This document shows positions 1 to 5,259 of a stretch of DNA of 11,889 nt, piece by piece (position 1 is the stretch's first letter; the number at the start of each line of letters is the position of its first letter). The notes below the pieces were generated by a model. The model did not search any database and was not told the DNA's origin. It saw only the letters and a list, made by a program, of their open reading frames with translations. The stretch is taken from assembly GCA_964587505.1 (NCBI GenBank), contig CAZPLD010000021.1, positions 1-11,889 on the forward strand, given 5' to 3'. Source of the DNA: 2-01-FULL-41-26 sp964587505. GTDB lineage: Bacteria; Patescibacteriota; Minisyncoccia; 2-02-FULL-40-12; GWA2-44-9. Both the position numbers and the translations under genes were made by a program.

Positions 1-234
1 CTCCAGCGGCAATCTCCACTTGTCCTCACCACGGCGGGTTCTTCTGTCGTCTCATACTATGGTTAGATTATCATACTTATCTGACGGAAAGCCTGAACCT
101 TGAATATGTTCTATAACTTACTCCTTCAGAACACCAAGCCCGCCTGTTGCGGGTCTGAAATAAGATGCTGGGCTGCGCTATTAGATTAGCACCTCCTCTC
201 CTCATCAAAGTGACGCAAGACAATGATGATTGAG
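1..234. other. Unassigned intergenic stretch at window edge
   Basis: No convincing gene was found here on either strand. The reading frames open to the window edge on the plus strand close after 22 to 37 codons. A 42-codon minus-strand frame from the ATG at 203-205 lacks a Shine-Dalgarno site and has unremarkable composition. I looked for tmRNA ends, the conserved RNase P core, the SRP tip motif, T-box and common riboswitch signatures and recognised none. The stretch does contain a clear composite stem-loop (125-159) and several short self-complementary segments, so a structured RNA continuing past base 1 is possible. It directly follows the stop codon of the 235-774 gene on the minus strand. 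Confidence 0.5.
125..159. other. Composite stem-loop, possible part of a structured RNA
   Basis: TTCAGA (125-130) pairs with TCTGAA (154-159), and CCCGC (139-143) pairs with GCGGG (149-153) around the loop CTGTT. An 8-nt bulge (131-138) lies on one side between the two stems. No T-run follows on either strand, so it does not look like an intrinsic terminator. The GC-rich inner stem stands out from its AT-rich surroundings. The pairing is seen directly; a role as part of an RNA is inference. Confidence 0.45.
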
Positions 235-774
235 CTATCTTTCAGAGATACCAAATTGATACTCTAAAGCTTCTGGAGTGTTAGCGATATCGAGCTTGAT
301 TATTTTAAAAAGAGTAACAATAAAAACACGACCACCCACCCTAATCTCATGTCTTTTATGTTCTCCTGTATCAAAAATGTAGTGCGTCCCTGTTGATTGA
401 TTGTAGTATTGAAAGTCTATAATGTCCGTTGTCTTACTATGATAGTCAGGTAATGTCTGAGAAACTACATCTAAAATTAAGGTGGCGTTATTTAGTGAGT
501 AAGGAGGCCTTAATCTTAAAGTAGCCACGTTATCTAAATTAAGTAACCTATTACCGCCTAGACCTGTCGGTTGAGTTTTTATACTTTGTGTCTGCGAAAA
601 TAAGTTTCGAGAATTACTAATTTCTATCTTGCCAGCTGTCATACCTCCGGTCTGATTTTTAGAAGAAACATTATAAACATCCCCAGAATTACTTTTTCCG
701 ATACCGAAAACATAATAACCGATAAGAAGAACAACGACCCCACCAATAATTGTTACTATCCAAATATTATCCAT
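235..774 (-). CDS. Hypothetical membrane-anchored protein with C-terminal beta-rich domain
   Basis: This is a 179-residue protein of unknown function. Residues about 5-25 form one hydrophobic segment (IIGGVVVLLIGYYVFGI) with an almost uncharged N-terminus, so it is probably a single-pass anchor. A polar linker follows with SSKNQTGGMTAGKIEI. From memory, an NQxGGxTA motif after an N-terminal helix recurs in uncharacterised bacterial and phage-related small membrane proteins. From about residue 75 to the end there is a folded-looking domain with alternating hydrophobic strands (HEIRVGGRVFIVTLFKI) and no recognisable catalytic motif. The ATG at 772-774 has only a weak purine-rich AAAGAAA upstream. 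An extended -10 promoter lies in front of it, so it need not depend on the translocase operon. It is more AT-rich and Asn/Thr-rich than the neighbouring genes, which hints at accessory or acquired DNA. The ORF is intact. Function cannot be assigned. Confidence 0.8.
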   Translation of the reverse strand: MDNIWIVTIIGGVVVLLIGYYVFGIGKSNSGDVYNVSSKNQTGGMTAGKIEISNSRNLFSQTQSIKTQPTGLGGNRLLNLDNVATLRLRPPYSLNNATLILDVVSQTLPDYHSKTTDIIDFQYYNQSTGTHYIFDTGEHKRHEIRVGGRVFIVTLFKIIKLDIANTPEALEYQFGISER

Positions 775-814
775 AAATATTTCTTTAACATCTTAATCAT
801 AAAATAGAACCTAT

Positions 815-842
815 AAAATATCATTTTCCTGGTAAATATCAA
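815..842 (-). promoter_or_regulatory. Predicted extended -10 promoter for the 179-residue gene
   Basis: On the minus strand TTGATA (837-842; 5 of 6 to the -35 consensus) is followed after 16 nt by TATTTT (815-820; 4 of 6). A TG one base upstream of the -10 gives the extended form TGATATTTT. The start site would fall near 808, leaving a leader of roughly 34 nt before the ATG at 774. The architecture matches the promoter at 5222-5250. The -35 box begins 5 nt from the end of the 847-1062 inverted repeat, so that repeat is probably not part of this transcript. Confidence 0.5.
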
Positions 843-846
843 GTAA

Positions 847-1062
847 GGCCTTAGGCCGTTTCCGACCGATTGGTTTCAAGGGTAACACAATGCTTAAATT
901 AATTGATAATTTGATTAATTAAACAAATTTTAGCCGGAAAATCCTGAATCTTATGAAGGAGGAACGGATGCTAAAATTTGTTAAGCAAATTGAGATTAAT
1001 TTAAGCATTTGTCCGAAGAAGGCCGGAGGCCGCAATCCAACAGGTCGGAAATGACTAAGGCC
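847..1062. repeat. 216-nt nested inverted repeat, candidate structured RNA (6S-like outline)
   Basis: Pairing seen from outside in: GGCCTTAG (847-854) with CTAAGGCC (1055-1062); TTTCCGACC (859-867) with GGTCGGAAA (1043-1051); TTGG (870-873) with CCAA (1037-1040). Next comes an open bubble (874-888 against 1010-1036), whose longer side holds a mini-hairpin GGCC-GGA-GGCC (1021-1031). Inside it lies a 15-bp helix (889-903 with 995-1009), then 6 bp (908-913 with 986-991), 12 bp (922-933 with 971-982), 2 bp (935-936 with 965-966) and 4 bp (942-945 with 957-960) around an 11-nt loop. A closing stem, a large central bubble with a small hairpin on one side, and a long inner stem with a terminal loop are the general outline of 6S RNA. 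The inner stem is unusually AT-rich for 6S and the element is longer than typical 6S. The strand is undecided. Alternatives are a MITE-like element (no target-site duplication seen) or a processed 3' UTR structure, since it begins 6 nt after the stop of the ATPase gene. The inverted repeat is certain; its function is inference. Confidence 0.75.
953..1054 (+). CDS. Possible plus-strand micro-ORF inside the inverted repeat
   Basis: ATG at 968-970 is preceded by AAGGAGG with a 5-nt spacer, the best Shine-Dalgarno match on the plus strand of this region. It opens a 28-codon frame ending TGA at 1052-1054 and beginning MLKFVKQIEINLS. An in-frame ATG at 953 would give 33 codons. The C-terminal half is basic and glycine-rich (KKAGGRNPTGRK). 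The Shine-Dalgarno site sits near the terminal loop of the 216-nt hairpin, so in a plus-strand transcript it would be exposed at the tip. No good plus-strand promoter was seen, and the reading frame may be a by-product of the repeat. It resembles no peptide family with confidence; the GRN-GR motif is only superficially like ribosomal protein L2. Confidence 0.2.
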   Translation: MKEERMLKFVKQIEINLSICPKKAGGRNPTGRK

Positions 1063-1068
1063 GAGCGA

Positions 1069-2718
1069 CTATTCTTTTTTCTTCAACGACTCCTCCAATA
1101 ATTTCTTCAATTCGCCTGTATCCACTTCCTTTTTATCGCGCTGGTTGTTTCTTGGTTTTTCTTGAATTTTCCTGCCCTTGAAATCAACCGGAGCACTCAA
1201 GGCGCTTAAAGATGCTTCTTTTGGCTTGCCTTGAGCTTGGTCGAAAGGTTTATTATTTTGAGGCGGCCGAGGCTGGAGCGGCCGAGATTGAGGCGGTCGA
1301 GTCCTAAAATCACTACGTTCTCTTCTCGGATAATTTTCTTCTCTTTTACGTTCAGGCATAGGTCTTGAGAACGACGGTCTTTCGTTTCTATAATCTCCTC
1401 TCTTTTCTGCCGGATTAAACTCCTCGGCAACCGGTCCCGCCCATTCAGCTACTTCTTTTTCCACAATGTTCTTCGGAGTGCTGTAAGCCTCTCTGGAGGC
1501 GGCAATTATAGCTTGGCGGTTTGAATTTTCTAATTTAGGAAACCGGTCCAATGTTCCGGCCGAAAATCCCTTTGAAGAAACGCCGTTTATCATCAGCTTC
1601 AGATACATGCTGCGCTTACCAAGATTAACAATGTCATTCATCATAAAGTCAGGCTGGAACCATTTTTCAAGATATTCGGCGTCTTCAGCACCAACCCTGA
1701 AAGAAACAATCGTACCGACATTTCCGAACACCGCATCCATGACCGGCTCTTCCATTTGTTTTATGTACTGGTGGGCCATTACCAAGCTTAAGTGGTATTT
1801 TCTGGCTTCCGATAAAATGTTAGCAAAAGATTCTGTGGCAAAATTCTGAAACTCGTCTACATACAGATAAAAATCCCGCCTTTCAGCTTCGGGAGTGTCA
1901 ACCCTCGACATTGCCGCCAGTTGTATCTTCGTAATAAGAAAAGCTCCCAATAAACGCGAAGCGTCCTCTCCTATCTTGCCCTTTGAAACATTAACGATAA
2001 GAATTTTACCTTCATCCATAATCTTTCTGATATTGATCTTGGACTTCGGCTGGCCGAGAATATTTCGGATGACGTTGTTCGAGGTAAATTGTCCGACTTT
2101 GTTCTGAATGGCTGCCGTCGCTTCCGTGGCAAATTTGTCCGCATATTTGGCAAATTCATCTGTCCAGAAGGACTTAACAATTGGGTCTGTAATATTAGCG
2201 ACAACTTTCTTTCGATACTCTTTGCCGGACATCATCCTGTTAATACCGAGAAGTGTTGAACCCGGATATTCAAGAAGAGCTAGGATAGTGTTATTTAAAA
2301 TATATTCCATTCTTCCGGACCACGCTTCCTCTCCCCATATTTTTTTAAACACGCCAACAAGACCGGAAGCCACCAAGTGCCTGTAGTCAAATCCTATCCC
2401 CTCCATAACGTTGAATGCGATGGGATACTGGAGATCGTCGGGGTCAAAATAAACAACATCTTTTATTCTATTCTCCGGAACATAATCAAGCAGGTCATCG
2501 GCCGAGTCGCCGTGAGGATCAATAAAACATACGCCTCTTCCCGCTTCAATATCCTGAATGGCCATGCTCTTGAGAAACTCGGACTTGCCCATTCCGGTCG
2601 AACCGACGACATACATGTGTCGTCGGCGATCGTCCTGCTTAATGCCAAAACGAATCTTATTATTCCTAAAGCTTGTTTCTCCTAAAAAAACCATTTCGCT
2701 TAATTCTGATGAAATCAT
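1069..2718 (-). CDS. VirD4/TraG-like type IV secretion-type ATPase (TraM-recognition/DUF87 class)
   Basis: This is a 549-residue soluble P-loop motor of the VirD4/TraG/HerA superfamily, which moves DNA or protein through a membrane using ATP. Visible motifs are Walker A GSTGMGKS (residues 39-46), the family signature CFIDPHGD (64-71), Walker B with catalytic acidic residues in YLYVDEFQNF (284-293), and the sensor-like LVMAHQY (312-318). It has no transmembrane helix of its own. The upstream gene, 14 nt away, supplies one and is its likely partner. From about residue 430 the protein becomes a Pro/Arg/Glu-rich, probably disordered tail containing three xRPxQ repeats and an FDQAQGKP segment, ending in a Lys-rich stretch. 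ATG 2716-2718 is the first possible start because an in-frame stop lies 9-12 nt upstream; Met9 is an alternative. Neither has a Shine-Dalgarno site. Relaxase, VirB4 and pilin genes are absent from the window, so a conjugation role is not supported. Related CPR proteins are common but uncharacterised. Confidence 0.88.
   Translation of the reverse strand: MISSELSEMVFLGETSFRNNKIRFGIKQDDRRRHMYVVGSTGMGKSEFLKSMAIQDIEAGRGVCFIDPHGDSADDLLDYVPENRIKDVVYFDPDDLQYPIAFNVMEGIGFDYRHLVASGLVGVFKKIWGEEAWSGRMEYILNNTILALLEYPGSTLLGINRMMSGKEYRKKVVANITDPIVKSFWTDEFAKYADKFATEATAAIQNKVGQFTSNNVIRNILGQPKSKINIRKIMDEGKILIVNVSKGKIGEDASRLLGAFLITKIQLAAMSRVDTPEAERRDFYLYVDEFQNFATESFANILSEARKYHLSLVMAHQYIKQMEEPVMDAVFGNVGTIVSFRVGAEDAEYLEKWFQPDFMMNDIVNLGKRSMYLKLMINGVSSKGFSAGTLDRFPKLENSNRQAIIAASREAYSTPKNIVEKEVAEWAGPVAEEFNPAEKRGDYRNERPSFSRPMPERKREENYPRRERSDFRTRPPQSRPLQPRPPQNNKPFDQAQGKPKEASLSALSAPVDFKGRKIQEKPRNNQRDKKEVDTGELKKLLEESLKKKE
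1229..1248 (-). repeat. Short interspersed palindrome-like repeat within coding sequence
   Basis: The 20-mer at 1229-1248 (plus strand CCTTGAGC, then TTGGTCGAAAGG) is read in frame as KPFDQAQGK at about residue 490 of the ATPase. It closely resembles an interspersed repeat built on CCTGAGCTTGTCGAAGG that I recall from many sediment and CPR genomes, where it is often translated as FDKLRAG or FDQAQGK. It sits in the disordered tail, where an in-frame insertion would be tolerated. A single copy is seen here; membership of the repeat family is from memory. Confidence 0.45.
1260..1304 (-). repeat. Three 15-bp tandem repeats encoding xRPxQ
   Basis: Three imperfect 15-bp units (1260-1274, 1275-1289, 1290-1304) share the plus-strand core G-G-C/A-G-C-G-G-C/T-C-G-A-G. 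On the minus strand they encode TRPPQ, SRPLQ and PRPPQ in the disordered tail of the ATPase. A period of 15 keeps the frame, so copy-number change would lengthen or shorten the tail by five residues without disrupting the gene. Confidence 0.75.
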
Positions 2719-2732
2719 GGTGTGGTTTTAAT

Positions 2733-3983
2733 TTAACCTATCGGCAATCCAACCGGCGGTTCGCCTTTCTTGGCTTCAACCCTCGGCAGTAACGGCGACT
2801 TCACTCCGATATCAGGAATATGATATATCGTTGCCAACTCTTCTATGTTTAGTATGAAAGCTTTCATTGGCAACGACCTGTTCTTATATTTATTCAGTAA
2901 GAATAATTTTTTGTTGTATTCTTTCTGTTTTTTGAAAGGCCATTTTCCGGCAGTTATTGTGGGTCCGTTAAGTTTAAAGCTGTTGGTTGTCTGCAGAGCA
3001 TACTGTTTGAAAACCCCCACTACACCCGATATGTGGGCCCGGTGAAACATTTCTTTGGGACCCGAATATATAAATCTGATACCGCATTCGTAGCCAAGTT
3101 TGGACATTTTTCTTTCAGCCGCTTTGATGGCCTCCTGTTTGCCCGAGGTCAACTGGGTTTGTTCAGGCTTCTTGTCCTCTTTGACGACCTCAACATGGCC
3201 GGGAATTAATTTGTCAATTTCAAAAAATATATCCGACATAATGTTTCCTCCGGCTTTGGGTTTCTTGCCCTGCAATTTATCCACCTCTGCTTGTCCCTTT
3301 TTTACCCAGCCGTCTCCTGTCGGCCTGATAAGCAGCTGTACGCCTATGAATTCGCTCGCTTCTAAACTCGATATAACCTCCGCCAAAGATGCCAGGGGAT
3401 CAATTCTTTTTACGTAATCAGGGCCGCTTGATTTCTCTTCAAATTCAGGGTAAGTCCTGATGGGATAATAGTCGTCCTTGCTTAAAATAATTTCCGACCC
3501 AAAAAGGTCGTTGTTGTCGTCCGGCAAAGATGGGGGCAGTAAATTAACATAATCGTCGGCAACTTCAGTAATTTCTGCATCAGGATACTGCGCGTATATC
3601 TGGGACTGAACCAATTTCTTGAACTGCTCCGGAGTTTTTATGTAAAAATGGGTTTCTCCGCCGATACCGACTATTTCAAGAGAGATCCAATTAACGATGT
3701 GGCCTTTAAAGAATCTATTTCTCCAAATTATCGGCGGCGGCAAAGTACCGTGCAGAGCGGCAAATATTTGCTCGGTAGCTTTGGGGCTCTTGCCGGGATC
3801 TTGCGGGATTTTTAAATCCAGAAGAATCCATTTAATGGCTTTAATGAACTTTAACTTTGTATATGACTCATAAGCCCCCATCAAAATAGCAGCCAGCAAA
3901 ATTGGCAGATATATCCACCAATAACCGACAAGAAACCCCAAAGCAGTTTGCAGAGTATCTAAAGCAAAAGAGAATTGATCCAT
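2733..3983 (-). CDS. Conserved CPR-type membrane protein, partner of the downstream ATPase
   Basis: About 416 residues from the ATG at 3981-3983. One strongly hydrophobic segment lies near residues 15-37 (WWIYLPILLAAILMGAY) and is followed by a large soluble domain. Recognisable stretches are LEIVGIGGETHFYI and IYAQYPDAEITEV, then a lysine-rich linker, then RKMSKLGYECGIRFIYSG. I recall such proteins immediately upstream of VirD4-like ATPases in CPR genomes, and in some bacteria a comparable region is fused to the ATPase. That suggests it is the membrane anchor or substrate-facing half of a two-part translocase. The frame extends upstream to a TTG at 4019, but that codon lies inside the preceding terminator and upstream of the TATAAT box, so the ATG at 3983 is preferred. 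There is no Shine-Dalgarno site. No catalytic motif is visible. Function of the family is unknown to me. Confidence 0.8.
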   Translation of the reverse strand: MDQFSFALDTLQTALGFLVGYWWIYLPILLAAILMGAYESYTKLKFIKAIKWILLDLKIPQDPGKSPKATEQIFAALHGTLPPPIIWRNRFFKGHIVNWISLEIVGIGGETHFYIKTPEQFKKLVQSQIYAQYPDAEITEVADDYVNLLPPSLPDDNNDLFGSEIILSKDDYYPIRTYPEFEEKSSGPDYVKRIDPLASLAEVISSLEASEFIGVQLLIRPTGDGWVKKGQAEVDKLQGKKPKAGGNIMSDIFFEIDKLIPGHVEVVKEDKKPEQTQLTSGKQEAIKAAERKMSKLGYECGIRFIYSGPKEMFHRAHISGVVGVFKQYALQTTNSFKLNGPTITAGKWPFKKQKEYNKKLFLLNKYKNRSLPMKAFILNIEELATIYHIPDIGVKSPLLPRVEAKKGEPPVGLPIG

Positions 3984-3992
3984 TATCTCTAT

Positions 3993-4019
3993 ATTATAAC
4001 CCAATAGTAATGAAAACAA
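3993..4019 (-). promoter_or_regulatory. Predicted promoter giving a near-leaderless mRNA
   Basis: A perfect TATAAT lies at 3993-3998 on the minus strand. The -35 region is weak: TTTTGT at 17-nt spacing or TTGTTT at 15-nt spacing, both inside the T-tract of the upstream terminator. Transcription would start about 6-7 nt past the -10 box, near 3986, only about 3 nt before the ATG at 3981-3983. That would be a leaderless or almost leaderless transcript, consistent with the absence of a Shine-Dalgarno site. Confidence 0.5.
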
Positions 4020-4090
4020 AAGAGGCGCTTCTCGGAGAAGTTTCTTGAGCGTGCTTTAGCCGCTCTAAGAATCTCTGTCGCGCCTCTTTT
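4018..4090 (-). terminator. Branched intrinsic terminator after the sigma-4/HARE gene
   Basis: GCGCCTCTTTT (4080-4090) is perfectly complementary to AAAAGAGGCGC (4018-4028), an 11-bp stem. On the minus strand the downstream arm runs into TTTTGTTTTC. The enclosed 51 nt fold into two further hairpins: TTCTT/AAGAA plus GAGCG/CGCTC (4042-4051 with 4061-4071), and CTTCT-CGG-AGAAG (4028-4040). It starts 10 nt after the stop codon at 4101-4103. Intrinsic terminators usually have a short simple loop, so the branched interior is unusual. Confidence 0.75.
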
Positions 4091-4100
4091 GTGATTGCTG

Positions 4101-5171
4101 TTAGACCTTTCTTAGTTGGTAGCTTCCGTCTTCGTTTTTAACAAAAGTTTTGGTGTCCTGAAGGTTCAATAGGATTGTGTTTTCCTTTACCATTCTTGCA
4201 TTCATTACTTTGGTCAGAAGAGCGGTCTTGGGCATAGGTTTTGAAGAATTCTTCAGAAGGTCAACGAGAACATCTTTAACGGTTCCTGATTTATAGCCCC
4301 ATTCGGATAAAGCGTACATTCCCCTGCCCACTAAAACAAACCTGCTATCTTTTATTAATTCATTATGGACGGTCTGGACATTGGCCTTTTTACCCTGAAA
4401 TCCGACAGCATTTATCAACTTAGCTATCTCGCCGAAATGCTTGGGACCGTTTTCCTTCTTCAGCACTAAGTAGGCCTTATCTCTGACGCCCTTGGGTCTG
4501 ATCTCTGGCCATGATACCAATCCCACTTCATTGAAAATATTCTTGCCCACGCTCTTTGATATTGTAAGATATGTAGCCAGATGCTTTTGGTTTAGGTCCC
4601 CGCTTAATCCCGACACATTGTTCTTTTTTGCTAAATTATAGAACTCGCCCTCCATGCTTACTTTTCCCGATTTCTCCAGAACATTAGCGCAGGATGTGGC
4701 CATATTTTTAAAATTATTCAAAACATTGTTATTGGCGGACCAGAAAGAATTAAAATTGTCATTATCGTTAAATCTTACAAGATCCTTATCCAGAGTCAGA
4801 ACAAAGACCAAAGAAGAGTTGTAAACCGATTCGGCATCGCTGCCGGAAAAAGCTTTGAACAGGTCTTTCTCTTTCATAACTCCGCCATTCTCGTTCAAAA
4901 TATTCTTGGCCAAAGAGGCATATTTTTCAACTTCGGGATCAGGGTTTCCTTTGGCTAATTGAGCCAGAGTAAACTCTTCTATCTGCCTTACTCTTTCTCT
5001 GGTAATGCCGTAGCTTTTGCCGATGGATTCGAGGGTTTCTTTTCTGCCATTCTTCAAGCCAAAACGCCTGGAAATTATATCCTTATTTCTGGCCGATAAG
5101 CTTTTGACCAAATTGGCGACTGTTTTTGTGACTGCACCCTGACCAGGCAGATTTAAGTTGTTTTTGCTCAT
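4101..5171 (-). CDS. Sigma-70 region 4-like / HARE-HTH transcription protein
   Basis: A 356-residue protein that looks like tandem DNA-binding winged helices. Residues about 22-75 resemble sigma-70 region 4, including ISRRFGL, the helix-turn-helix TLESIGKSYGITRERVRQIEE (46-66) and the FTLAQL tail. In real sigma factors this part reads the -35 box and touches the beta-flap. There is no region 2, so it cannot melt a promoter as an ordinary sigma. Residues about 225-290 (KAYLVLKKENGPKHFGEIAKLI to GRGMYALSEWGY) match the HARE-HTH fold known from the RNA polymerase delta subunit. The middle (about 80-215) and the last 60 residues have the same winged-helix spacing. It is probably an RNA-polymerase-associated regulator or accessory factor. 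The ATG at 5169-5171 is the only start because an in-frame stop lies upstream with no other start codon between. It is a single-gene unit with its own promoter and terminator. Confidence 0.82.
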   Translation of the reverse strand: MSKNNLNLPGQGAVTKTVANLVKSLSARNKDIISRRFGLKNGRKETLESIGKSYGITRERVRQIEEFTLAQLAKGNPDPEVEKYASLAKNILNENGGVMKEKDLFKAFSGSDAESVYNSSLVFVLTLDKDLVRFNDNDNFNSFWSANNNVLNNFKNMATSCANVLEKSGKVSMEGEFYNLAKKNNVSGLSGDLNQKHLATYLTISKSVGKNIFNEVGLVSWPEIRPKGVRDKAYLVLKKENGPKHFGEIAKLINAVGFQGKKANVQTVHNELIKDSRFVLVGRGMYALSEWGYKSGTVKDVLVDLLKNSSKPMPKTALLTKVMNARMVKENTILLNLQDTKTFVKNEDGSYQLRKV

Positions 5172-5178
5172 ATGAACT

Positions 5179-5201
5179 GGCGATTCCCCTCTCCTTTCGC
5201 C
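5179..5201 (-). promoter_or_regulatory. Shine-Dalgarno displayed in a hairpin loop
   Basis: On the minus strand GGCGA (5197-5201) pairs with TCGCC (5179-5183) around a 13-nt purine loop AAGGAGAGGGGAA that contains the only ribosome-binding-like sequence of the 4101-5171 gene. The GGAG lies about 19 nt from the ATG, too far for normal use, unless the hairpin folds and shortens the distance. It may set or modulate translation. The pairing is short (5 bp), so this is tentative. Confidence 0.35.
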
Positions 5202-5212
5202 TTGTTTAAATT

Positions 5213-5244
5213 GTTTACACTACAATATCATTACTATTGTTAAC
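5213..5244. promoter_or_regulatory. Imperfect palindrome overlapping the -10 box, possible operator
   Basis: GTTTACACTA (5213-5222) and TATTGTTAAC (5235-5244) are inverted copies matching at 8 of 10 positions (GTTnACAnTA) with 12 nt between. The pair covers the start region, the -10 box and most of the spacer of the sigma-4/HARE promoter. That placement is typical of a repressor site, and autoregulation by the multi-helix-turn-helix product is a natural guess. No second copy was seen in the window. Confidence 0.35.
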
Positions 5245-5250
5245 CGTCAA
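5222..5250 (-). promoter_or_regulatory. Extended -10 promoter of the sigma-4/HARE gene
   Basis: On the minus strand TTGACG (5245-5250; 5 of 6) is separated by exactly 17 nt from TATTGT (5222-5227; 4 of 6), which carries an extended TGA directly in front. The start site would be near 5215, giving a leader of about 44 nt. The -35 box begins about 10 nt after the secF stop, so this separates the regulator from the secDF operon. Confidence 0.65.
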
Positions 5251-5259
5251 CCCCGCACT

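Noticed and set aside
77..205. Minus-strand 42-codon frame beginning MRRGGANLIA
   Set aside because: No Shine-Dalgarno site, unremarkable composition, and it overlaps the GC-rich stem-loop. Nothing favours coding.
1..234. tmRNA, RNase P RNA, SRP RNA or riboswitch
   Set aside because: Short look-alikes such as ACGACAGAAGAACCC on the minus strand recall the RNase P 3' core, but the other conserved blocks that should lie in the window are absent.
1022..1051. Ribosomal protein L2 fragment (GRN-GR motif) on the plus strand
   Set aside because: Only a few residues agree, the downstream GGG-rich L2 signature is absent, and the stop codon follows at once. Most likely coincidence.
847..1062. Integron attC site, oriT or retron msr-msd
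   Set aside because: It is longer than typical attC with no integrase core sites, there is no relaxase gene and no reverse transcriptase in the window.
2377..2685. 102-codon plus-strand open frame opposite the VirD4-like ATPase
   Set aside because: Antisense of the conserved Walker A region; no independent coding signal.
3984..4019. Twelve extra residues from a TTG start on the ATPase partner protein
   Set aside because: They would be encoded across the TATAAT box and terminator tail, upstream of the likely transcription start.
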